This document shows, one piece after another, positions 35,287 to 43,544 of a stretch of DNA of 64,000 bases. Under the pieces are notes generated by a model. That model searched no databases. It worked only from the letters and a program-made list of their open reading frames with translations, and was not told where the DNA came from. Both the position numbers and the translations under genes were made by a program. The stretch comes from an uncultured Prevotella sp. (lineage in GTDB: Bacteria; Bacteroidota; Bacteroidia; Bacteroidales; Bacteroidaceae). Position 1 is the first letter of the stretch; each line of letters starts with the position of its first letter. Location: contig NZ_CAMJFM010000008.1 in assembly GCF_946404925.1 (NCBI RefSeq), positions 1 through 64,000 on the forward strand, in the 5' to 3' direction.

Positions 35287-35472
35287 TTATCCACAATTTC
35301 CAATTTTGGTGCAAAATTAATAAGTTTATATTATTTTTAGGCAAAAACTTGTGGAAATCTGCATTTTTTTAGCGTAATAACCCTGTTGATAACCACACTC
35401 ACAACTATAGGCGGTATAATTGCTAAGTTATTAATATCGTTTTCCACACACTTATCAACAGGTTTTTCCACA
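35287..35472. other. Cluster of DnaA-box-like sites, possible replication origin
   Basis: One perfect TTATCCACA (35287-35295) and four sites with one mismatch: TGTTGATAA (35384-35392, reverse), TTTTCCACA (35440-35448), TTATCAACA (35452-35460) and TTTTCCACA (35464-35472). A weaker TGTGGAAAT is at 35350-35358. The interval is AT-rich and lies between divergent genes, as expected of an origin. Against this, the plus-strand bias of genes to the left does not fit leading-strand transcription away from this point. A DnaA-regulated promoter is the alternative. Confidence 0.5.
35312..35319 (-). promoter_or_regulatory. -7 promoter element, probably for nadA
   Basis: TAATTTTG on the minus strand, with CAAA (TTTG reversed) at 35342-35345. 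The leader to the nadA ATG would be about 200 nt, which is long; another promoter nearer is possible. Confidence 0.45.
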
Positions 35473-35476
35473 TTTA

Positions 35477-35508
35477 TTTGGTAGTTTGTTTTCTATGTAG
35501 TAATTTTG
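35477..35508 (+). promoter_or_regulatory. Promoter of the SpoU methyltransferase gene
   Basis: TTTG at 35477-35480, 20 nt, then TAATTTTG at 35501-35508, ending 8 nt before the ATG at 35517. Confidence 0.75.
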
Positions 35509-35516
35509 CAGGCAGA

Positions 35517-36047
35517 ATGAAGAAGTTACGTACTATAGAAATGGAACGACTCACAGTTGAGGAGTTCAAGGAGGCAAATAAGACACCACTTGTGGTGGTG
35601 ATGGATGATGTGCGTTCGATGCACAATGTGGGTAGCGTATTTCGTACTGGCGATGCGTTTCGTATCGAGGCGGTATATCTTTGTGGTATCACCAGCACGC
35701 CTCCAAGTGCAGAGATACATAAGACAGCTCTTGGCGCAGAAGATAGTGTAAGCTGGAAATATTTCGATACTGCACTCGAAGCTGTCGAGTCTTTGAAGTC
35801 TGATGGCTATGAGGTATATTCAGTTGAACAGGCTCATGGCTCAACCATGCTTCAGAACTTTACACCTATTAATAATAAGAAGTATGCTGTGGTGTTAGGT
35901 AATGAGGTGAAAGGTGTTCACCAGGAAGTAATCGATGCCTCAGACGGTTGTTTGGAGATACCACAGTTTGGTACCAAACACTCTATGAACGTATCAGTTA
36001 CAGCAGGTATCATCATCTGGCACTTCGCTCAAAAACTGATTCTTTAA
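35517..36047 (+). CDS. TrmH/SpoU-family RNA methyltransferase
   Basis: A 176-residue SPOUT enzyme. The three motifs are visible: motif 1 DVRSMHNVGSVFRTGDAF near residues 31-48, motif 2 YAVVLGNEVKGVHQEV near 121-136 and motif 3 LEIPQFGTKHSMNVSVTAGI near 146-165. These form the trefoil knot that binds S-adenosylmethionine. The target is a 2'-O-ribose in tRNA or rRNA; which one is not clear. MKKLRTIEM at 35517 is taken as start because it resembles family N-termini and the promoter excludes the longer frame; an in-frame ATG at 35541 is the alternative. Confidence 0.88.
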   Translation: MKKLRTIEMERLTVEEFKEANKTPLVVVMDDVRSMHNVGSVFRTGDAFRIEAVYLCGITSTPPSAEIHKTALGAEDSVSWKYFDTALEAVESLKSDGYEVYSVEQAHGSTMLQNFTPINNKKYAVVLGNEVKGVHQEVIDASDGCLEIPQFGTKHSMNVSVTAGIIIWHFAQKLIL

Positions 36048-36092
36048 AAATTACTACACTAAGCTACATATTATTCTGATTATCAGTTAGTT

Positions 36093-36140
36093 AAATAGTG
36101 TAGGTAGTGTACATTTTGCTACACCCTGCCTACACTATTT
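36093..36140 (+). terminator. Long hairpin, probable terminator of the methyltransferase gene
   Basis: AAATAGTGTAGG (36093-36104) pairs perfectly with CCTACACTATTT (36129-36140). An inner GTGTA (36107-36111) pairs with TACAC (36120-36124) around an 8-nt loop. A T-rich run (ATATTTTTCTTTACTTTTTTT, split by A and C) follows. The GTGTAG word occurs twice in each orientation, so a binding-site role is also possible. Confidence 0.65.
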
Positions 36141-36210
36141 ATATTTTTCTTTACTTTTTTTCGTGGTATAGATAATTTTAAGAGATATAGTTTCCAAGGT
36201 GTTTCACAAA

Positions 36211-36272
36211 TGGGAACTATCAGTTCCCACGCAAGGAACTATTAGTTCCCTCCGTAGAAACTATCAGTTTCT
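36211..36272. repeat. Palindrome array D: three GGGAACT-type palindromes at 22-bp period
   Basis: GGGAACT-ATC-AGTTCCC, GGAACT-ATT-AGTTCC and GAAACT-ATC-AGTTTC are centred on 36220, 36242 and 36264, exactly 22 bp apart. The arms change together between units (GGGA/TCCC, AGGA/TCCC, AGAA/TTCT), so pairing is kept. The geometry equals arrays A-C but the sequence differs and the spacers lack T-runs. Confidence 0.8.
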
Positions 36273-36337
36273 ATTCGAGAAAATATTTCGGAACTGACTG
36301 ATAAACAGATGATAAAGAAAAGAAATCCCACAGAAGT

Positions 36338-36368
36338 TTTGTAGTCTGTGGGATTTTTATTACCTTTG
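36338..36368 (+). promoter_or_regulatory. Promoter of metG
   Basis: TTTG at 36338-36341, 19 nt, then TACCTTTG at 36361-36368; metG starts at 36403. Confidence 0.75.
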
Positions 36369-36402
36369 CAGCCAAATAAGAATAAATACGTATTTAAGAC
36401 AG

Positions 36403-38469
36403 ATGGAAAACAAGACTTTTAAGCGTACGACGGTGACGTCGGCGCTACCATACGCTAATGGTGGCGTACATATCGGACACCTGGCTGGTGTATATGTACC
36501 TGCTGATATCTATGTGCGTTATCTTCGACTGAAGAAGCGCGAGGTATTGTTTATCGGAGGTAGTGATGAGCATGGTGTGCCCATCACCGTTCGTGCCCGT
36601 AAAGAGGGCATCACTCCACAGGATGTAGTTGACCGTTATCACAAGATGATTAAGGACTCTTTCGAGGAGTTCGGAATCTCGTTCGATATCTATAGCCGTA
36701 CTACCTCAGAGACTCATCATAAGTTTGCTGCAGAGTGGTTTAAAAAGCTCTACGACGAGGGCAAGCTGACTGAGGAGACAACAGAGCAGCTTTACGACGA
36801 GGAGGCCAAGCAGTTCCTGGCCGACCGCTATGTAACTGGTGAGTGCCCTCACTGCCACAACGAGGGTGCCTACGGCGACCAGTGTGAGAAGTGTGGACGC
36901 GACCTTTCGCCAACAGAGTTGATTAATCCAAAGTCAACTATCTCTGGCTCAACTCCAGTACTAAAGAAGACCAAGAACTGGTATCTGCCTCTGAACGAGT
37001 ATCAGGATTGGTTGAAGCAGTGGATTCTGGAGGAGCACAAGGAGTGGCGTCCAAATGTATATGGCCAGTGTAAGAGTTGGCTGGATATGGACCTGCAGCC
37101 TCGTGCTATGACTCGCGACTTGGATTGGGGTATCCCTGTGCCTGTAAAGGATGCTGAGGGCAAGGTGCTCTATGTATGGTTTGATGCACCTATTGGTTAC
37201 GTATCGAACACCAAGGAGCTCTGCGAGAAGGAGCCTGAGAAGTGGGGCTCGTGGGAGAAGTGGTGGCAGGACGAGGATACTCGTCTGGTTCATTTCATTG
37301 GTAAAGACAATATTGTGTTCCATTGTATCATCTTCCCTGTGATGATGAAGGCTCACGGCAAGTATATCATGCCTGATAATGTGCCAGCCAACGAGTTCCT
37401 GAACCTTGAGAACGATAAGATTTCTACCTCTCGCAACTGGGCTGTATGGCTCCACGAGTATCTGGTAGATATGCCTGGCAAGCAGGATGTATTGCGCTAT
37501 GTATTGACAGCCAATGCACCTGAGACAAAAGATAACAACTTTACTTGGAAGGATTTCCAGGATCGCAATAACAACGAGCTTGTTGCTGTTTATGGCAACT
37601 TTGTTAATCGTGCTCTCCAGCTTACTAAGAAGTACTGGAATGGTGTGGTTCCTGCTTGTGGCGAACTGCAGGATGTAGATAAGGCAGCCCTTGAGGAGTT
37701 CAAGGACGTGAAGGAGAAGGTTGAGGCTCTGTTGGAGCAGTTCAAGTTCCGCGATGCCCAGTTTGAGGCTATGAACCTGGCTCGTATTGGTAACCGCTAC
37801 ATCACAGAGTGTGAGCCTTGGAAGGTTTGGAAGACTGATCCTAAGCGTTGTGAGACTATCCTGAACATCTGCTTACAGCTCACAGCTAACCTGGCTATCG
37901 CCTTCGAGCCATTCCTGCCATTCAGCAGTAAGAAGCTCCGCGAGATGCTGAAGATTGAGAACTTCGAGTGGGAGCAGCTGGGTAGCACCAATCTGCTCGA
38001 GGCTGGCCATCAGCTGGGTGAGCCTGCTCTGCTGTTCGAGAAGATCGAGGATGAGGTGATCCAGAAGCAGCTTGATAAGCTCGAGGCCACCAAAAAGGCC
38101 AATGAGGCTGCAGCATATAAGGCCGCTCCAATCAAGGATACAGTAAGCTTTGAGGAGTTCGAGAAGCTCGACATCCGTGTAGGTTTGGTTAAGGATTGTC
38201 AGAAGGTTAAGAAGAGTAAGAAGCTTCTGCAATTCACCATCGATGATGGTTCAGGCACCGATCGTACTATCTGCTCTGGTATCGCAGCCTTCTACGAGAA
38301 CCCAGAGGAGCTTATTGGCAAGCGTATTCTCTTCGTAGCCAACTTTGCTCCTCGCACCATGATGGGTATTGAGAGTCAGGGTATGATTCTCTCAGCAGTA
38401 GATGCTGACGAGAGCCTAAGCGTAGTAACAACAACCAAGGATGTAAAGCCTGGTAGTCAGGTAGGATAA
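36403..38469 (+). CDS. metG: Methionyl-tRNA synthetase
   Basis: A 688-residue class I synthetase that charges initiator and elongator tRNA-Met. The HIGH motif is in [16 protein letters not shown] near residues 20-35. A zinc knuckle [17 protein letters not shown] is near 147-163 and the KMSKS-like loop DKISTSRNW is near 338-346. A C-terminal Trbp111/EMAP-type tRNA-binding domain ([19 protein letters not shown] ... [15 protein letters not shown]) ends the protein. It is complete. The glycan block begins 25 nt later. Confidence 0.97.
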   Translation: MENKTFKRTTVTSALPYANGGVHIGHLAGVYVPADIYVRYLRLKKREVLFIGGSDEHGVPITVRARKEGITPQDVVDRYHKMIKDSFEEFGISFDIYSRTTSETHHKFAAEWFKKLYDEGKLTEETTEQLYDEEAKQFLADRYVTGECPHCHNEGAYGDQCEKCGRDLSPTELINPKSTISGSTPVLKKTKNWYLPLNEYQDWLKQWILEEHKEWRPNVYGQCKSWLDMDLQPRAMTRDLDWGIPVPVKDAEGKVLYVWFDAPIGYVSNTKELCEKEPEKWGSWEKWWQDEDTRLVHFIGKDNIVFHCIIFPVMMKAHGKYIMPDNVPANEFLNLENDKISTSRNWAVWLHEYLVDMPGKQDVLRYVLTANAPETKDNNFTWKDFQDRNNNELVAVYGNFVNRALQLTKKYWNGVVPACGELQDVDKAALEEFKDVKEKVEALLEQFKFRDAQFEAMNLARIGNRYITECEPWKVWKTDPKRCETILNICLQLTANLAIAFEPFLPFSSKKLREMLKIENFEWEQLGSTNLLEAGHQLGEPALLFEKIEDEVIQKQLDKLEATKKANEAAAYKAAPIKDTVSFEEFEKLDIRVGLVKDCQKVKKSKKLLQFTIDDGSGTDRTICSGIAAFYENPEELIGKRILFVANFAPRTMMGIESQGMILSAVDADESLSVVTTTKDVKPGSQVG

Positions 38470-38494
38470 GTATCATATAATAATGTAAGGGCAT

Positions 38495-39211
38495 ATGAAT
38501 TACGCATTGATCATAGCTGGAGGTTCTGGCAATAGAATGGGACAAGACATTCCCAAACAGTTTATGCATGTGGATAATTGTCCTGTTATTATACATACGA
38601 TGAAGGCTTTTCAAGCACATCCTGATATTCATGGAATAGCAGTTGTTTGTTTAGCTGGATGGGAAACTGTTTTGCAGTCGTATGCAAATCAGTTTTCCAT
38701 TGATAAACTGAAATGGATTTTTCCTGGTGGAAGTAATGGTCAGGAATCAATTCATAATGGTATTTATGGATTGAAAGAAGCAGGCTGCCAAGATGAGGAT
38801 CTGGTTTTGATTCATGATGCAGTCCGTCCACTACTTTCACAGGAAATCATTTCGTCGAATATCGCTACCTGTAAAAAATATGGTTATGCGATAACTGGTA
38901 TCAAATGTCGCGAAGCGATATTGGAGAGCGAAGACGGATTTTCGACATCAACCAGTATTCCACGCGATAAACTCATTAGAACACAAACCCCACAGACTTT
39001 CCGCTTAAAGAATATCATTGCTGCTCATGAGCTTGCTAAAGAGCGAGGAATAGATAACTCTGTAGCTTCTTGTACATTAATGGCTGAACTTGGAAACATA
39101 GAAATGCATATTGTTCCTGGTTCAGAGAAAAACATTAAGATTACAACAGTTGAGGATTTAGAGATACTGAAAGCTTTAATGAAAGTAAAGGCTGAAACAT
39201 GGTTGAAATGA
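38495..39211 (+). CDS. IspD/TarI-like cytidylyltransferase
   Basis: A 238-residue nucleotidyltransferase. It carries IIAGGSGNRMGQDIPKQF at residues 6-23 and VLIHDAVRPLLS near 106-117, the signature shared by IspD (methylerythritol phosphate pathway) and TarI/Bcs1-type ribitol-5-phosphate cytidylyltransferases. The neighbours are an SDR enzyme overlapping by 13 bp and a LicD protein, so a CDP-activated polyol for a surface glycan is more likely than an isoprenoid role. The DNA is visibly richer in A+T than the metG region before it. Confidence 0.75.
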   Translation: MNYALIIAGGSGNRMGQDIPKQFMHVDNCPVIIHTMKAFQAHPDIHGIAVVCLAGWETVLQSYANQFSIDKLKWIFPGGSNGQESIHNGIYGLKEAGCQDEDLVLIHDAVRPLLSQEIISSNIATCKKYGYAITGIKCREAILESEDGFSTSTSIPRDKLIRTQTPQTFRLKNIIAAHELAKERGIDNSVASCTLMAELGNIEMHIVPGSEKNIKITTVEDLEILKALMKVKAETWLK

Positions 39212-40212
39212 GTCCGTATGTTCTTGATATTCAAGAATGCTCAAAGAGAATAGATTTATCGCAACTTGAGGGAAGTAATATCCTGATAACAGGTGCTACA
39301 GGACTTATAGGAGGTAGTCTTGTGGATGTTTTAATGAATGCTCGTTGTCAGGTATATGCTCTTGGCAGAAATGAGGAACGAGCAAAGAAACGCTTTGCTG
39401 ATTATTGGAATAGCGACTCATTCCATTTCATTAAAGGTGACGTTACAAAACCATTGTCGTGTAACATCAACTTTGATTATATAATCCATGCTGCCAGTAA
39501 TGCCAGTCCAAATTTCTTTAAAGAGAAACCAGTAGAAGTCATAACATCCAACATCATTGGCACCCAGAACCTGATGGAGTATGGGCTATCTCATGGTATG
39601 AAACGTATACTGTTTGTTTCATCAGGCGAGATATATGGAGAAGGTTCTGGAAAGGAGTTTGTAGAGACTGATAGTGGATATGTGGATTGTGCAACTCCAC
39701 GAGCTTGTTATCCATCGTCAAAGCGTGCAGCTGAGACGCTTTGTGTATCGTATGCAGCTGAATATGGAGTCGATGTAGTAATAGCTCGTCCTTGTCATAC
39801 TTACGGACCTTTCTTCTCAGAGAGTGATAATCGTGTTTACGCTCAGTTTATCAGAAATGTACTGAAAGGAGAAGACATTGTTCTGAAGAGTAAGGGCGAA
39901 CAGCATCGTTCATGGTTATATGTGGTAGATTGTGTGGGTGCTTTATTGACCATTCTTTGTCAAGGCAAATGTGGTGAGGCCTATAATGTGGCTGATGAGA
40001 AATCGGAGATTAGCATCAGAGATTTAGCAGAGTTGATTGCCTCTACAGCAGGTCTAAGTGTTAAGTTCGACATCCCATCAACTCAGGATAAAGGCAATAC
40101 CACACCTATAACAACTGCTTTGTTCTCTACAAGAAAACTACAGTCTTTAGGATGGCAACCTTTATTCAGTATGTCTGATGGTATAAAGCATACCATATCA
40201 ACATTACGATAA
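39199..40212 (+). CDS. NAD-dependent epimerase/dehydratase (SDR) of glycan synthesis
   Basis: A 337-residue extended SDR. The nucleotide-binding motif ITGATGLIGGSLVDV is near residues 30-44. The catalytic SSGEIYGEG is near 147-155 and Tyr/Lys in CYPSSKRAAETL near 173-184. PCHTYGPFF near 197 resembles UDP- or dTDP-sugar epimerases and UDP-glucuronate decarboxylases. It overlaps the cytidylyltransferase by 13 bp, so the two probably make one activated sugar or polyol. The exact reaction is unknown. Confidence 0.8.
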   Translation: MVEMSPYVLDIQECSKRIDLSQLEGSNILITGATGLIGGSLVDVLMNARCQVYALGRNEERAKKRFADYWNSDSFHFIKGDVTKPLSCNINFDYIIHAASNASPNFFKEKPVEVITSNIIGTQNLMEYGLSHGMKRILFVSSGEIYGEGSGKEFVETDSGYVDCATPRACYPSSKRAAETLCVSYAAEYGVDVVIARPCHTYGPFFSESDNRVYAQFIRNVLKGEDIVLKSKGEQHRSWLYVVDCVGALLTILCQGKCGEAYNVADEKSEISIRDLAELIASTAGLSVKFDIPSTQDKGNTTPITTALFSTRKLQSLGWQPLFSMSDGIKHTISTLR

Positions 40213-41094
40213 TTATCTGCCTACTATCTTTATGACCTCTTTATCTGGAATTCTTTCGTCAAGATTAAAGTAGGCTTTAAGGTGGTGACTTACACGTTTT
40301 TCTTCAGGTGGTAACTGCATGTAATCACCATAATACTGTCTGAGGTAATGATCATAACCTATTGGAAGGTTAACTTCCATATTTTCGTAGACAAAGGGAA
40401 CAACCCCGTCTAACCAACTCTTTGGGAAAACTTCTTTTGGGCCATATGATCCACAATATACAGCTACGATCTTTGAATCAGAATAATCGTATCTGTAACA
40501 GATGTCATTCATTTTGCTTAATAGGTATTTCCTGTAGAAACTACGGAAGAAAAAGCCAAATGTCTTGCCAACAAACCTTCCCCATTCTTTGGGTTTTGTA
40601 AGTAACGAAATATATTCTCCAAAGGTGTTATGTGTAGAGATTGCTTCAAGACGGTTTTTTGTCTTTCTGAACTTAGCCTCCATCGAACGTGCCAAGTCCA
40701 TATCATCTGGTGCGCCGTCAATAGGGAATATATCAATATACAGACCATAGATACATGGTGTATCTTTTTCCTCCATCAGCGTAGTATGCCTATTGCACAG
40801 TTTAGCAAAGTATAATGGATAGTCATTATAAGTATATGGAGTAACAAGTTCGTAATCGCTCGATAAATGACTACTGGCTATCTTTATAAACTTGTCATAG
40901 TCAGGACGAGGCATAAATACATCAACATCATCGTCCCAAGGAATCATTCCTTTATGTCGGATAGCCCCAATAGCTGTACCACCACAACAAAAATATACTA
41001 AGTTGTTGTCTTTGCAAATATTGATGAATTCACGAAGAACATCGTGAATAATATCATTCCAACGCGGTTTTAATTCAGGAGTAATCTCTGTCAT
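40213..41094 (-). CDS. LicD-family protein
   Basis: A 293-residue protein with the LicD hallmark CCGGTAIGAIRHKGMIPWDD then DVDVFMPRPDYDKF near residues 36-69. LicD proteins add phosphorylcholine or phospho-polyols such as ribitol phosphate to surface glycans, using CDP-activated donors. The convergent cytidylyltransferase/SDR pair could supply a CDP donor. It is transcribed towards that pair, from a promoter that lies back-to-back with the flippase promoter. Confidence 0.88.
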   Translation of the reverse strand: MTEITPELKPRWNDIIHDVLREFINICKDNNLVYFCCGGTAIGAIRHKGMIPWDDDVDVFMPRPDYDKFIKIASSHLSSDYELVTPYTYNDYPLYFAKLCNRHTTLMEEKDTPCIYGLYIDIFPIDGAPDDMDLARSMEAKFRKTKNRLEAISTHNTFGEYISLLTKPKEWGRFVGKTFGFFFRSFYRKYLLSKMNDICYRYDYSDSKIVAVYCGSYGPKEVFPKSWLDGVVPFVYENMEVNLPIGYDHYLRQYYGDYMQLPPEEKRVSHHLKAYFNLDERIPDKEVIKIVGR

Positions 41095-41119
41095 AACAGT
41101 ACTTGTCTCATTCTGCGTG

Positions 41120-41151
41120 CAAAATTACAGAAATTCTTTTGGAACATCAAA
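41120..41151 (-). promoter_or_regulatory. Promoter of the licD-like gene
   Basis: On the minus strand, TTTG at 41151-41148, 20 nt, then TAATTTTG at 41127-41120, about 25 nt before the ATG. Confidence 0.75.
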
Positions 41152-41169
41152 CAAAAAGTATTATTTTTG
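41138..41169 (+). promoter_or_regulatory. Promoter of the flippase gene
   Basis: TTTG at 41138-41141, 20 nt, then TATTTTTG at 41162-41169. It overlaps the divergent licD promoter, and the ATG is only 9 nt away. Confidence 0.75.
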
Positions 41170-41178
41170 CACGCAGAA

Positions 41179-42615
41179 ATGGAGAATTTAAAAGAAAAGA
41201 CTGCCAAAGGACTGATGTGGGGTGCTATTAATAATGGTACCATGCAGGTGCTTAACTTGCTTATTGGCATCATTGTGCTTCGTCATCTTACGCCTGAGGA
41301 TAATGGTCTTGTTGGTATGCTGGCCATATTTACTGCAATTGCTGGCAATTTGCAGTCGAGTGGTTTCTCTACAGCACTTATCAATGAAAAGCAGCCTACA
41401 GCCCAACAATACAACAGCGTGTTCTGGTTTAATATCCTGATGGGTGGTTTGCTTTATGTACTCCTTTTCTGTTCAGCTCCACTTATATCGTGGTTCTTCC
41501 ATCAGCCAAGGCTTACTGACTTGTCGCGTTTTCTGTTTCTTTCGTTCTTCATTTCGTCATTTGGTATTTCTACCAATGCCTATATGGTGAAGAACATGAT
41601 GAATCGCGAGATAACTATCATCAACCTCACGGCTTTGGTCATTTCAGGTTCTACTGCTATTGTGATGGCCTTGAACGATATGGCTTACTGGAGCTTGGCT
41701 TGGCAGCAGGTGGTTAATTCTACGATATTGATTCTGGGACGTTTCTACTATGTAAAGTGGAAACCATCATTACGCTTTACATTCGATTATATCCGCCAGA
41801 CATTCTCGTTCTCGATGAAGATTCTGGTTACGATGATAGTGAATACTGTAAATCAGAATCTGTTGACGGTTATCTTTGGACGATTGTTCAGAGATGCACG
41901 CGTTGTGGGTAACTTCTTCCAAGCATACAAATGGGACTCTATGGCGTTCCAGACTGTTGGAGGAATGGTAGGACAGGTAGCCCAGCCAGTATTGGTAAGT
42001 GTAAGAGATGAAAAGGATCGCGAGCAACAGGTATTCCGCAAGATGCTTCGTTTCACAGCATTCCTCTCATTCCCAGCCTTGTTTGGATTGGCTATGGTGG
42101 CTCGTGAGTTTATTCTCTGTACCATTGGCTACAAGTGGATAGAGTGTGTGCCGTTGTTGCAGATACTCTGTATAAGTGGCGCTTTTATGCCTATCTATAC
42201 GCTTTATCAGAACCTGGTCATCAGTCATGGTCGTAGCGATATCAATATGTGGTTGAATATTGGTCAGATAATATTGCAACTTGGTATCATTCTGTTGTTC
42301 TATCGCCAAGGTATTACCATTATGGTTATTGCCTATACCGTATTTAATATCCTGTGGCTTGGGGCTTGGATGCCTTCAGCTAAACGTATTATGGGATTAA
42401 GATTTCTCAATGTAGCAAAAGACATTGCTCCATTCATGCTTTGTGGTGCCTTAGTCATGGTGGCTACTTATTTTGCTACTATGACTATCAGTAATATATA
42501 TCTGTTGCTAGTGGTAAGAATCCTGATGGCTACAGTACTTTATTATGGTGTGATGCGTATGCTGAATGTAGTTATTCTGCGTGAGTGTATGCAGTTTATC
42601 CTTAAGAAGAAATAA
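41179..42615 (+). CDS. Polysaccharide flippase (Wzx/MATE-like, oligosaccharide-lipid exporter)
   Basis: A 478-residue inner-membrane protein with about 12-14 helices. The start ENLKEKTAKGLMWGAINNGT and IIVLRHLTPEDNGLVGMLAI are typical of the lipopolysaccharide-biosynthesis flippase family, which moves lipid-linked glycan units to the periplasmic face. The frame is open upstream to a TTG inside the promoter, so ATG 41179 is the start. A GT2 gene follows 8 nt downstream on the same strand. Confidence 0.88.
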   Translation: MENLKEKTAKGLMWGAINNGTMQVLNLLIGIIVLRHLTPEDNGLVGMLAIFTAIAGNLQSSGFSTALINEKQPTAQQYNSVFWFNILMGGLLYVLLFCSAPLISWFFHQPRLTDLSRFLFLSFFISSFGISTNAYMVKNMMNREITIINLTALVISGSTAIVMALNDMAYWSLAWQQVVNSTILILGRFYYVKWKPSLRFTFDYIRQTFSFSMKILVTMIVNTVNQNLLTVIFGRLFRDARVVGNFFQAYKWDSMAFQTVGGMVGQVAQPVLVSVRDEKDREQQVFRKMLRFTAFLSFPALFGLAMVAREFILCTIGYKWIECVPLLQILCISGAFMPIYTLYQNLVISHGRSDINMWLNIGQIILQLGIILLFYRQGITIMVIAYTVFNILWLGAWMPSAKRIMGLRFLNVAKDIAPFMLCGALVMVATYFATMTISNIYLLLVVRILMATVLYYGVMRMLNVVILRECMQFILKKK

Positions 42616-42623
42616 GCGCGTAT

Positions 42624-43544
42624 ATGAAGGTTTCTATCGTCATCCCTGTTTATAATAAGGCTGAATATATCAGTAGTTGCATCGAGAGTCTTCTTCAGCA
42701 AGACTTCGATGACTTTGAAATCATAGCCGTTGATGATGGAAGCACAGATGATTCTGGCAAGATATGCGATGATAAGGCTGCACAAGACGCCAGAATACGC
42801 GTGATACATACTGAGAATGGAGGCGTGACAGCTGCTCGCAGAAAAGGCGTAGAGCAGGCTGCTGGCGAATACATCATGTTTGTTGATGCTGACGACCAAT
42901 TATTACCTGATGCCATCAAAAAGCTTTATACGGCAATAACAGTTAATAAAGCAGACGAGGTTATAGGTAGATTTAAGACTCAGAATGGCGATGTTTCGCC
43001 TATTGTGTATAAAGATACTATAACAGATGTATTTCCGCTTGTTCGTGACATCGTTTCCAATAAGAATAAGTTCCCTATTTTGTGGGGATTAATCTGTCGT
43101 AGAGACGTCATTATTGATTGTTTTGATATACCTCGTGATATCATTGAGGGCGAGGATTTATTAACTCAACTACATATTCTGGTTAAGCATCCTCGTGTGG
43201 TGTTTATTACAGATTGTGTCTATATGTATTCAGAAGGGCTTCCAAATACCCGTAAGCGTACTTTGGAACTCGAAAAGACTTATGATGCGTTTCTGCGTAA
43301 GCTTTTGTTGCCAGAATGGGAGAAATACGAGGCAAGTTATGTGTTGCGCCAGATAAAACAATACCATCGTTTTATTATTCACCATGACTATGGTGTAAGA
43401 CAGGCTTATTATGATAAGGTAATACCCTCGCCATTGCCTGCTGCTATTCCATTATTCCACAAATTAACTTGGTATCTTCCTCCTGTTATATCAAGATTGA
43501 TGGTGAAGTTATATAGAAGGGTATTAGGTTTAAATGCCATCTGA
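42624..43544 (+). CDS. Family 2 glycosyltransferase
   Basis: A 306-residue GT-A enzyme. SIVIPVYNKAEYISSCIESL lies at residues 3-22, AVDDGSTDDSGKICD at about 35-49, and FVDADDQLLPDAI near 88-100 holds the metal-binding DxD-like site. It transfers a sugar from a nucleotide donor to a growing glycan at the cytoplasmic membrane. It follows the flippase by 8 nt. It meets the next gene tail-to-tail with no gap. Confidence 0.88.
   Translation: MKVSIVIPVYNKAEYISSCIESLLQQDFDDFEIIAVDDGSTDDSGKICDDKAAQDARIRVIHTENGGVTAARRKGVEQAAGEYIMFVDADDQLLPDAIKKLYTAITVNKADEVIGRFKTQNGDVSPIVYKDTITDVFPLVRDIVSNKNKFPILWGLICRRDVIIDCFDIPRDIIEGEDLLTQLHILVKHPRVVFITDCVYMYSEGLPNTRKRTLELEKTYDAFLRKLLLPEWEKYEASYVLRQIKQYHRFIIHHDYGVRQAYYDKVIPSPLPAAIPLFHKLTWYLPPVISRLMVKLYRRVLGLNAI

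Larger units (their letters stand above)
35106..35516. other. AT-rich intergenic region between divergent nadA and rlm-type gene
   Basis: This 411-bp gap between divergent genes holds five DnaA-box-like sites (35287-35472), an AT-rich stretch near 35315-35345, the nadA promoter element (35319-35312) and the methyltransferase promoter (35477-35508). No coding sequence is supported. Confidence 0.7.
36048..36402. other. Intergenic region between the methyltransferase gene and metG
   Basis: This 355-bp gap holds a long hairpin (36093-36140), palindrome array D (36211-36272) and the metG promoter (36338-36368). No coding sequence is supported. Confidence 0.7.
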
